The position numbers and the translations under genes were made by a program. 64,000 bases of DNA, taken from contig JAOVFP010000010.1 in assembly GCA_025738555.1 (NCBI GenBank), positions 2,914,001 to 2,978,000 on the forward strand. The letters run 5' to 3'. The stretch comes from Cyathus striatus (taxonomy: Eukaryota > Basidiomycota > Agaricomycetes > Agaricales > Nidulariaceae). The notes under the pieces were generated by a model. The model was not told where the DNA came from. It did no database searches and was given only the letters and a program-made list of their open reading frames with translations. Of the stretch, positions 1 to 10,050 are shown piece by piece (position 1 is the first letter of the stretch; each line of letters starts with the position of its first letter).

Positions 1-288
1 CGCTTGGCACGGCTCTCTGGGAAGGGTTATGCGCGCATCAGCGGGGACCTGGCACCTACCCACGCGCGCGCTAGTGTCCCGGCCTGTCGCGGGTCGCTGG
101 ATAAGACAGGCACAGGCTGGGTTTTAGTATTGTCAAATATATGCATATGTAGTTTATCCAAAATAGATAAGATACATATGTTACAGTTTGATTATGTCGC
201 ATAGCTATAATATATACAAGTCTCGTTGTAGGAAGGGGAAGAAGAAAAGTACCGCTTGACTAATGATACTTCCGTTCCCCACTGACGG
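1..288. other. Left flank, no gene seen
   Basis: GC-rich host DNA outside the MULE element. A short open frame is present but it has no start context, splice partner or recognisable motif. The stretch ends at the 8-base target duplication GGTAGCGC (289-296). Confidence 0.5.
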
Positions 289-296
289 GGTAGCGC

Positions 297-330
297 AGGA
301 CCCTGGATAATCCCGCTAAATGTTAAATAC
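297..330 (+). repeat. Left terminal inverted repeat of the MULE
   Basis: Begins AGGACCCTGGATAATCCCGC and matches the reverse complement of 7804-7837 at 31 of 34 bases. It is directly preceded by the target duplication GGTAGCGC. Confidence 0.9.
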
Positions 331-617
331 CGGTGATATGTCCCCTGTTACTATTCGATTCGCAGATCTGGTCTAAATGTGGAAACAGCTGATGCCGGAA
401 ATGGCCGACACACACTGGCTCATCAGTCCACTAGACCCATAACTGAACCTTATTTACTTATATTTGAATCACAACCTGTAAGTAGACTAAACAAACATCG
501 TGACGCGTCGTGTCAATCAAGTGAAATTCGCATTAACAATGATACGTGCTTGATATCTCTGCGGTGTACTACATAGATAACTTCTGCTCATGCTATCTAC
601 TATTTATTAAGTGTAAG

Positions 618-1684
618 TCAACTGTTTGAGCAACCTAATATATGCTTCTTAAGGCAATCGGCTAGGAAGTACCTGTTGCATGAAGTGCATAACTCAAGGA
701 ATCCATCAGTATCAATCTCTTCACCTTCATTAAGGCGTGTCACGGGTTGTTCCTTGTCGGTGTCGCTTGTGGAAGGCTTAAGATCTTTATTGTATCCATT
801 TTTAACTCGTTTGACAACACGTGTAGCACCTGGGGAGTGAGTTTTGGGAGGTGTTGGCACTGGAATGGGCAATAAAGCGCGACAGGCTATAGAACAAATT
901 AAGTTCACTGTGCCATCGTCATCTTTGCTTTAATTACTCACTACACTTACACTTCCCAAGGATATTCCAAGTAGTAACTGGGTTCACTATGGCCTGATGC
1001 TGAACGGCAATGCTGGCTAAGTGCTCTCCACAATAGCCTTCCATGCACACCGGTGAAATACTGCTATCATCGCTGGCAAGTAGAAAGTTGGCATAGATAC
1101 GGCCCATATCCGGACAGCCAATTCCTGTCAATTCGCAATGTAAGTAAATATTTGTTATAATGGCAGTGTTGACGTTGATACATACTTTTTGTCGGTAGGT
1201 TAAGGTATGTGGACCCAAGTGTTGCTGTCTCGCATTTCTCAGAAATATTCACTGTAATCATGTAAGTTAGTATGTGTAACTATTAAACATTCATTTCTTA
1301 CTATAGTAGCTGCAGTTTGGTGGGTAATTGTAACAGAACACATGAACAACCCTGTTCCTAGCATGCACAATGCGTGCTCTCCATGTCTCGCCATCTGGGG
1401 CACCAATGGAACAGAAGCAAGGCCAATATAGGCCTCGCACATCCAACCATGCTAGTAATCCTGCTGGCCATACACGTTCTCCATTTTGTTTTTCTGGACT
1501 TCAAAGAAAATCAAAGTTAGTATACTATTTTGCGATAAGCTGATGCAACGTACTAATCCATTGTTACAAGCTGCCCTGCAAGCATGCTCCAGCCAACGAG
1601 TTCGGAACTTATGCGTTGTCTTTCATAAAGGTCATCATAGAGAAGACTAGAGGTATTTGAAGCTCGGTTTAATGGATAGGCCAT
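618..1684 (-). CDS. Uncharacterised MULE-borne protein with C-terminal Cys/His cluster
   Basis: This is a minus-strand gene of about five exons separated by 50-70 base introns. I start it at the ATG at 1682-1684. The first exon ends in a GTACGT donor and joins in frame to an exon reading LLAWLDVRGLYWPCFCSIG. Later exons include GCPDMGRIYANFLLASDDSS and CMEGYCGEHLASIAVQHQA. The last exon has a basic, Ser/Thr-rich linker and then a Cys/His cluster of the form C-x2-C-x7-C-x3-H-x3-C, close to the stop at 618. The cluster could bind zinc. I do not recognise the family. The gene lies wholly inside the transposon and diverges from the transposase gene, so it is probably an accessory or DNA-binding function of the element. 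The frame stays open across every predicted junction, which argues that it is still coding. Confidence 0.6.
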
Positions 1685-2446
1685 GATATTTTTGCGAAAA
1701 CTGGAGTTGTAAGTTGTTCTTATACTTTGAAATCTTACTTGCTTTCGTGTTTTGAATTGTCAGGACATCCCTGGTCGCTATACACACAGGATTATCGGCA
1801 CCCGATAGTTATGCCCTGGAAAATTTTGTGTTTTGATACACTAGCTAAATTGCTCATTCATATTTTGTCTTGGTGAGAGTGAAAATTATATACTGTGGCT
1901 TGCTGAAACACTTACCCACTTCATTCTCTAGTAATATATGATGGTCTCTGATATTATTATATTGGCAGAGTGGTCTCGAACTGGATTTGTGGCTGCAGTT
2001 ATTCTAAGTCCTCCAATCACAGCAGATATGAAAAAGTCCAACATTGTGGTGAGAATGAAATTTATGTATTATAGCTTGCTGAAACACCTACGTACTTCGT
2101 CTTTTTAGTAGAACATGATCATCTCCAATATAATTATATTGGTAGAGCGGCCTCCAACTGGATTTGTGGCTAACGTTGCTCCAGGTACTCTGTGTTCGCT
2201 TGAGCATGGAATCAGTTATGTGCCGTCCATGAGAGAAAAATTTCCTCTGTAAGGTGAGCTGAAACACAATTAGTTGAGATTTTTTTCTATGAAGTTACTG
2301 TATTGAAGGGGTGATTTGATTTATTGCGTTGTATATGGCTATGAATGCGAATTTTTCGGGGTGGACTTGTACTTGGGAATACATCACAGATAAGGCCTCA
2401 GTGTATTTAAGACTGAAGTTGATGTTGTCGTACAAATATGTAACTT

Positions 2447-5400
2447 ATGTTTTCGACCCCTCAGAAGGAAGCAATAGCTAAGGCTAGCGCTTTACTTCAC
2501 AATGCTGGAGTCGTCCTGAATGATGTGTCTTTGCTTAACACCAATTCTCCCCCTCCTACAACTTCGAGTTCTTCTTATAATGCTTCACTCCTTGATGTTC
2601 CCGCTCATCCCCTCGTCAACATACCTTCAGCAAGTGCCGTTTTTAATGCAGAACCTTCTGTTACAACTGGGCCAATTCGCATTCATCACAAACTTACCAT
2701 TGAACGACTTATTGATTATCCACTGGGTGCTATCATTGAGTATCCTGTCACTGCTTCGACACCTGATGGCACTATAGGACATAGATTTGCTATTGATCCA
2801 CACAGTAAACATCACCCAAAGGCAAACATACAAAACTCACTTGGCGACAAACATGGGGGTGTAACAAATGCCTACTGTGGATCAATATTAAAGGACGAGC
2901 AACACAAAAATGTACTCTGTAAACAGCTAAAGACATCGTGTATGTATAATGTCATTGCTTTCATTAATCTTTACTAATGAGTTGTCACACCAGGTAGAGG
3001 GTTGAAAGTCTGCCAGTATTATTCTGAAGATGCGATTGCATTAACTAACAATAACCAAAGCCCATCACCAGAAGAAATTGTATTCTCCAAGACACTCTCT
3101 TTCTATTGCGCTGTTCACGAGATTGGCTGTTCCTTTAATTCTGTTGACCTTTCTGATTATTCTGGTGAACCAGAGAGTGACGATGAGACCAGTGGAAACA
3201 TATGCACTTCTAAATTGGAAACAGGTTCCAATACAATTTGTTCAGGACGTATGATACTTTTGTACAACAAATTCAATGAACCACAACTCCAGTAAGCTAT
3301 TTTTCTTTTCCATTTTTCAGATACCTAAATGTAAGTAAATTAGATGTCAGTTCTGGAAATATGGGGACAGAGCACATCTTGTCCTCAGAAACCTTCAAGA
3401 TTTTGATATAAACTATCTCAGTGCTCTTATATCTGATGATATGTTACTAGTTAAACATCATGAGGAGAAGGCACTTCGCAATGGATATGGTCCATTAACT
3501 GGTTGTACATATCAAGCATCACCATCACAGCAACAAGACAAGTGTCGTATGTAATATTTTCATTGACATTATCTTGTAATTTTTGAATGCTAAAATTTGC
3601 ATATTTAGCTTTCTGGCACCGTGATTCAAAAGGAAGACTTCAACGAGGCTCTCTGCGCTTACAGAGCAAATGCAAAGTCAAATATTCCATATACACACCC
3701 CATGATTTGCACTTGTGCCCACAAGTTGTAATTATATCAAAAGGCATTCATTCACATTCCCCACCACTTCGTGTCAAAACTCCACCTCCGATTATAGACA
3801 TTTTTAACTCTATGCTTCTTGAGCTTGGCTGGAAACTTTCCGATGCAACCCCACGAAAAATTATGATAGATTCTGGGTTTGTATCTGCACTTCGACGACA
3901 TCTTGGATGGAAATCTGCTCTAGACCCCCCTTTGTCTCAACTACATCCTTCACTTGGAAATCTGGATCATGTTCAACGACTGATAGGAAAGCTGTGACAC
4001 CAATATTTCCCAAATGGAACTGGATTTAACGGTATGACATATATCATTGAGAATTTTATAATGCAGGCAGTAGGGCTAACAACATGACCAGGTGCGGTAT
4101 ATCTCACTGAAATACACTCAAGTCTTCCAGAAGATGAACAATATGTACGATGTGCTGAATCACATTATATTGAAGGCAACAAATTATTTTATCTTGTTAT
4201 ATGCATATCAAAGGCAATGGCCTTCGCACTAATTCATGCCTCATGCATTTCCATTGACACCTCATTCAAGCGTGTGCACGGAAAATGGCAAGAATTTGAA
4301 ATGGAAACCTGGGATACAAATGGAATGAAATGTACGCTTGGTTTTTGTGCTACTAGTACATCCTACACTATCAAATTCTGAATTCTTCATCTGTGATGTA
4401 GCTATCATTGGTGCACGTGCTTTCACAACATCACAATCAGCAAGAGCCCACTTCATTCTTTTTAAACGGATATTCGAAATTGCAACTAAGATTACTGGGT
4501 TACCAGTTAGATTTCAACATATTCATGGGACAGGTTATTATGTTTGGATTGCTGATGCGCACAAGGGGCAAGCACTAGGTAAGTGATTTAATAATTTATC
4601 AATACTTATGTGAATTAATTTATGTTTTGATTCTTGAAGGGGTAGGGTTATATTGCAAAATGCTATGTCAAGATCTTAAAATAAATTGCCACATGGAACC
4701 AACACGAATGATGAAGGATTTAACAGCATATGACCACCTCTGTCGATTTTATAGGCTGTGTACTGTGCACTTTAAGCGGCATATTAATGATCTACGAAGC
4801 TATGAAACGACAGAAGTAATCAATGCAATGTATAGTCTTGCATCTACAACTATGGACGACATCACCCCCATATGCGATATTATAAATAGTGGTGGAACCG
4901 AGAAAGCTAAAGGTAAGCTCTACATCTGCCACCCTTCGTATATATACTCATATATATTAAAGCATGGCTTAACGATAAATTAAAAGCAAAATTTGTAATT
5001 CCGGCTATAAACCAAAAGCAAAGTCTGATTCCTCTTTGTGTTTGGCAGAGTTCGCCTTCATCAACAAACGGGAATGAGCAGTCTCATCGGGACATTAATC
5101 GTGATGGTATAAACCTCACCATGCTTGGAGGCATCATGCATGGCATGCAGTATGACTTTCGCATCCATTCAAGTATTGCACTACTATTAACCCAGGGCAT
5201 AAATATGCGTGATCGGTTTTCTACAGAGTTCTACCGCTCTCAAAGATCCGTTACACGCCAATTGCATTCGCAAAGTCGTGCAGCAAGTCAATCTCCAAAA
5301 AAGCCAAGGGTTAATAAGCATGGTGTAGATGCATTGCATTTCGATAAAGGTTCAGTGCCAATACCACAGCCTGTATTTAGCACTTCAACCTCAGGTGAGT

Positions 5401-5556
5401 TTCTACACGAATTATAAGTGTACATATACTCATAGCGATAAAAATCGTTATTGTTACTATTTATCAGAAGTAGTACATTGTCGTTCCGTTAGCAGAAAGA
5501 ACCACCGTGTGGCACCGTATTCACTACATGACAAATCTGGATCAGCTAAAGAATAG
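2447..5556 (+). pseudogene. MULE-like DDE transposase, broken by one in-frame stop
   Basis: About nine exons can be joined in frame from the ATG at 2447 to the TAG ending at 5556. Recognisable parts are an N-terminal region with a WKYGDRAHLVLRNL segment (about 3340), an FWHRDSKGRLQRGSLRLQSK segment (3609), a catalytic-type SIDTSFKRVHGKWQEFEMET strand (about 4253), ARAFTTSQSARAHFILFKRI (4410), HIHGTGYYVWIADAHKGQ (4519), and NGNEQSHRDINRDG (5070), which supplies the candidate glutamate of a DDE triad. The C-terminus is basic and low in complexity. The reading frame is interrupted by TGA at 3995-3997, inside an exon whose coding continues downstream in the same frame (HQYFPNGTGFNG). A single C-to-T change of an arginine codon would explain it. 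The family is common and multi-copy in Agaricomycetes; its assignment to MULE is an inference from the triad and the target duplication. Confidence 0.7.
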
Positions 5557-7803
5557 TCGACTTCATGGAACTGAGCAAAGGCAGATGTACGCTACACAAT
5601 GATATCTGATATTTAAATTTGTCTCCAACATAATTTAGTCGCTATTTCAGCTTAGATGTGATCATGTAGTACCAGTATACTGCAAGTGTTTACGCTCACA
5701 GGGCCTTCACTGTTTTCTATGCAGCAATGTGCATATAGTAGTGCACTTTTTGAAGTTAGTATATGCACATGTAAAGTTGAAACTGGTATGCTCTCACAAC
5801 TTAAACACACTAATCTCCCGAGTTCGTCTACTGCTCCTTCTTCCGTTGTAGATTTCTTCATTGCTCTCTTGAGTTCGTCTACTGTTCCTTCATCTCGTGT
5901 AGATTTGTCGCTGATTATTCTTGTGACTTGAACTTACTACTCTCTCGAGTTCGTCTACTGCTCCTCTAAAATTGTCCTTTGCCGTTGTGGATTGTTCACA
6001 GACCGCTCTTGTGACTTAAAATCACGAAGTACTCTCGAGTTTGTCTACTGCTCCTTCACCCAGTGGTATACTTATGTCCTATTGGTCTGAATTCAAAATA
6101 CTTAATGACAATCTCTCTGTATTGCATAATGCCCTTCAGGCTGGCAAACGGGAGACTAGGTGTGACGGTACCATGATGAAGATTCTTATCAAATAATGGG
6201 AGCTTACTTCTACCGCAAATTGGCTCGTGTTATGGTTGATAAACGCTCAAATAACTATGCAAACTGGTGTGTCTTGACATCAAAATAAATCGTGAGAGTA
6301 AAAATGACCCTGAGAGATCCAATCGGATAGTAACAGGGGACTATAAACTCGTTAAATACGTATCCCCCTATAAAAGGCCAGAATTTTCAGAAAGGTTGGA
6401 TACACTTTGGCAGGTATCCCCCCATCCAGCCCCCTATTTTTCCCACGAAGTTGAGTTAAGCGCCCTGCAAAGCATCCCCCTACAAATGGCAGTATTTCGG
6501 AAGGGTTAGATACGCATCCCCTGGTTACACTTACACCACTGTCAAACTTGACACGTCAAAAATTTCGCCGTGCTTTCTGTAGCTATGTCTCTCATTGCAC
6601 GTCCTCCAACTGTCTGTAAGGGCTATTATAGCTATGCCTCGGCGGCCTCGCGTACCTATTTTCCCTATCCAAGTCACATTAACCGACACGTACTGTGAAT
6701 CGCTACGCGCTCTCGCTTTCCTGCAGCTTCGTTCATTACCGGATACCAAAATACATATCCTCAATATTGCCTCAAGAATAACACAGCATAAAACTACAGC
6801 GTAGCGTTTTCCACTATCAAATTCAAATTAATTTAGTTTCGTTGTATATTCTATCTTAGTTCATCTCCTAGTAAGCGTCTTCAAACACTCACTGCCTTTT
6901 TACTTATGTCTCAATCTCCCTTGTGTAATGTTTGAACTTGGTCTCGCTGTTGCATATAAACATAATAGTTTGAATGAAAAGTCAGTCTGCTTCGTTGAGC
7001 CTCAAAGAAAGTTTCTACACCTACACATTTTCATATTGGTTTGTATCACGTCATGATTATCTTCTTATATACAATTGCTATACAAGGTTCTAACCAATCT
7101 CCCACAAGCAGGAACTTTTACAGGATAGTTATGTCGAGTACACTTCCGCAGGTATATTACTTACAGAGTTGGATTGGAGCTGGAAAGATCTATAAAGATG
7201 TTCTTGATATCGTGTCCGATGAGCTTATCCAGCAGACAAGTCTCATGCACTTTAAGTGCTGCATCAACGCTCTCAGCTTTGGATCTTGTATAGGTACCGT
7301 TACCTGTTGTCTCGTAAAAGTTAATAGAATTTTGCGGCTGCTTATGATAGCTGATAATTTATTATGGTTGTTACAATGTATGAGAAAGGCGCAGGGAAAG
7401 GCGGAAAACACAATTGGGTGCCATCCACGAACAACATAGGTGCTATATCATGTATAGGAATGCAGGTCTGGCGGCAGATACGACCTGGACACCGGCACTT
7501 TCCTTTATTCATTCAGCTTGGTCCTCAAAACCACACTATCATAGAAATGCACAGTAACATATTTACGGAGACATGTAGGGATATTTAAGCAGAAAACCCA
7601 TGCTCTGAGTGCAGTAAATCGACTTATGATACGCCAGAACGATAAAAATATCGAATAAATAGCCTACATAATATTCTACACCTTAGATACTGTGTCCCCC
7701 TATAAACCCGGCACATATTGTACCAGATACGCTATCCCCCTAAGATTCGGGGAAATTTTTCTAATTTTTGTCCCCCTATAACTGGCCAAAAACTGCCGAT
7801 TTA
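5557..7803. other. Right non-coding arm of the MULE
   Basis: No convincing gene is seen here. It contains four imperfect tandem units (5812-6057) and several copies of a GTATCCCCCTATAA-like motif (6340-6520 and 7690-7790). A stretch at 7085-7590 has splice-like borders but no recognisable product. One reading there, WIGAGKIYKDVLDIVSDE (about 7155), is open and might be a short exon, but I cannot support a gene. Confidence 0.4.
5812..6057 (+). repeat. Four imperfect tandem repeats, 57-90 base period
   Basis: The core GAGTTCGTCTACTGCTCC recurs at about 5819, 5872, 5947 and 6036 (with one or two changes), each followed by a related stretch ending in CTTGTGACTT in units two and three. One frame reads as repeated Ser-Ser-Ser-Thr-Ala-Pro segments. 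The array is inside the MULE. Confidence 0.7.
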
Positions 7804-7837
7804 GTATCTAACTTTAAGCGGGATTATCCAGGGTCCT
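7804..7837 (-). repeat. Right terminal inverted repeat of the MULE
   Basis: Inverted match to 297-330 with 3 mismatches, followed at once by the target duplication GGTAGCGC (7838-7845). Confidence 0.9.
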
Positions 7838-8106
7838 GGTAGCGCATGGGCGGGTAATACATCGGTTTTTGGTTAGATAACGAGTTATTTGAGCACGCGA
7901 AGCGCCTTTAAGCGCTTTAAGATAAAATCAGTCTATCGTTGGTTTATTATTCGAGATATGTCTGATCAGTTTGAACCGTTGTGCCCTCCGAACCCTTACA
8001 AGACTGTTGAGGGAGCATGAGTATTATTATTAACAATAGTAGTGTATTACATTGAGTAGGAGGTCTAAGTATTGTAAATTACTTATGGTCCCGCGGCGGC
8101 ACCATC

Positions 8107-8152
8107 AATAGGAAACAAAAGACGCTGAGGACAGCCTGAAAATAAGTAATAC
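8107..8152 (+). pseudogene. Relic 3' end of an F-box gene
   Basis: The string AGGAAACAAAAGACG and the following GACAGCCTGAAAATA repeat the last 45 bases of the intact F-box gene (9907-9952) with only a few changes and one single-base gap. Nothing of the gene body is left upstream, where the MULE flank ends at about 7846. This looks like the tail of a former tandem paralogue. Confidence 0.7.
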
Positions 8153-8311
8153 ATATGGTGGTGAAACTGTAGGCTGCCAGGTTTGAATGTAACGATCATG
8201 ACTAGTCAGGAATAGCTATTGAATAAAAGCCAAAACAGTATATATAGTAGATAACCTCATCACGAATTTCAGTCGGTTCTCATATTGTCAGGACTCAGTC
8301 TGATAAGAACT

Positions 8312-9951
8312 ATGGACTCTGGTGTTCCCTTTGGTTTTGGGTACGTATGTCTATGATTCTTTGTTTAGCCTACATGACTAACTCATCAGTTAGTATCCAA
8401 CCAGCTTGCACAGAATGCAGCTCACTTGCCAGCAAAGTGCAGAATCAACCTGTTCCTTCCGCAGCCGTTCGCTCCTACTACGTACCCAGCCTACCTGAAC
8501 AGTCCGTACTCGAACAAATTGTCTCTGACAGCGGGGTCGCCATTCATACGTTGGAAGCTGAACTATCCAGCTTGCAATCGCGACTATCAAATATTCGCAG
8601 ATCTCATGCCTTTCACCGTTCACTGCTATCCCCTATACGCAAACTCCCAGACGATCTCCTGTGTGGAATATTTAACCATGTGATTTTCGGAAAAGCTATT
8701 GACATTTGTGCACTGCGTGGTCACATATGGGAGCTAGTGCAAGTGTGTGTACGCTGGAGGTCCGTAATACAAGACACACCGTTGTTCTGGTGTAGATTCG
8801 CAGTTACCATGGACCCGAGGCTTCAAAGAGTCAATGAGGGTTCTGTCACCCTACGAATCAAGTCTTGTCTAAAATTCTCTAGAACAGTTCCATTATCGAT
8901 ATCGCTTTGGGAATTATATTTTTGTCTTGGAATACTTGAGGATATAATGAGCCATGCAGATCGCTTGACATCGCTTTCAATGAGGGCGACAAAGGTGCTC
9001 AAGATCACTACGGCAATGAAAGCCTCCATCCGATTTCGCCAACTTCGCTGCTTGAGTATAGAAGGTTCAGTCGAGAATAATCCTTTGCAATTATTTGAGA
9101 AGGCAAGTCAACTCGAAGAAGTTACACTGTGGAATACATTGCTAAAGGGTCCTTCAGAAATTGAATGGAGTAAAGTGAGAAAACTGACACTAAAGTATAC
9201 GCGTGGCTCATTGGTCAAATATAAGGCCACGTTAGGCGCATTTCCTCACTTGGAAGAGCTAAATTTGATAAAGAGCTCTACAGAGTGCACAGGACCTACC
9301 TATAAGCAAACGCCCGAGATAGTGCTTCCATCACTATGCACCTTGAATGTTGACGGCTATTATAGAGGATCTCTGAGTGCAGTATGCAGTATTCTGTGCG
9401 TTCCAGAACTTGCTAACTTGACACTCAAAGATGGACCCGAAAGGTCCACTATTAACCGCATATTAAGCACGATTGAAAAATTGCATGATCCCTTGATTCC
9501 CACTGGCAGTCATTTGCCAATTGGTACGTGGTCAGTGGATCATTCAATGGTCCTCCCTCGTCTGGTGTGGAGACCTCCTGCTCCAGGCAAACCTGCCAAC
9601 GTCCTTCCATCTCTTCAAATGTTGGAGATCAAGCTCTATTTCCCAACAAGTTCAATACCCACCGATCCCGAAATTATCGTTAAAAAGCTCCTACCGGATG
9701 TTATGCGCTCCAGATCGCACGCAGCCATATCAAACATTTCAAAGCAAGATTTAGAGCATCCAGTTCCATTGTCATTAGTTAAAGTCATCGTTTCAAGCAT
9801 TTACACTTCATATTATACGACGTGTGCTGCATCCTTAAACTCATTGAAGGACTTGGGAAAAACGTTAGGTATAACAGTTGAAGCAGTGATTGAAGAACTT
9901 GAAGATGATAGGAAACAAAAGACGTTGGGGAGACAGCCTGAAAATAGGTAA
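8312..9951 (+). CDS. F-box-like protein (copy 1)
   Basis: Predicted as two exons. Exon 1 is 8312-8340 (MDSGVPFGF plus two bases) and a 53-base GT...AG intron runs 8341-8393. Exon 2 continues from 8394 to the TAA at 9951, giving about 530 residues. A Cys pair (ACTEC) is followed by an N-terminal coiled coil (LEAELSSLQSRLSNIRRS) and then the F-box core LSPIRKLPDDLLCGIF. The rest has leucine-rich features typical of Agaricomycete F-box proteins. F-box proteins act as substrate adaptors of SCF ubiquitin ligases through Skp1; the substrate here is unknown. The first-exon choice is supported by equivalent short first exons in the other two copies. The gene converges on the P450 gene, with 99 bases between the stops. 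An alternative start is the ATG at 8347, but that lies inside the predicted intron. Confidence 0.85.
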
Positions 9952-10050
9952 CACAGTATAATACACCAGAAAGTACGTAGTAAAAATACTAAGTTGCACA
10001 ACAACAACATTAACGTATCCCGGCTCCTACAACCGAACTACAGGTATAAC

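Larger units (their letters stand above)
297..7837. mobile_element. MULE-like DNA transposon with two divergent genes
   Basis: The two ends are inverted copies of each other over 34 bases with 3 mismatches (297-330 and 7804-7837), starting AGGACCCTGGATAATCCCGC. The element is flanked by an exact direct repeat GGTAGCGC at 289-296 and 7838-7845, read as an 8-base target-site duplication. It holds a transposase-like gene on the plus strand (2447-5556) and a second gene on the minus strand (618-1684). About 2.3 kb of mostly non-coding DNA follows on the right. A TSD of 8-10 bases and a DDE transposase with an E in an N-x-x-E-x-x-H context fit Mutator-like elements. hAT or another 8-base-TSD superfamily cannot be excluded without a profile search. 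Confidence 0.85.
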
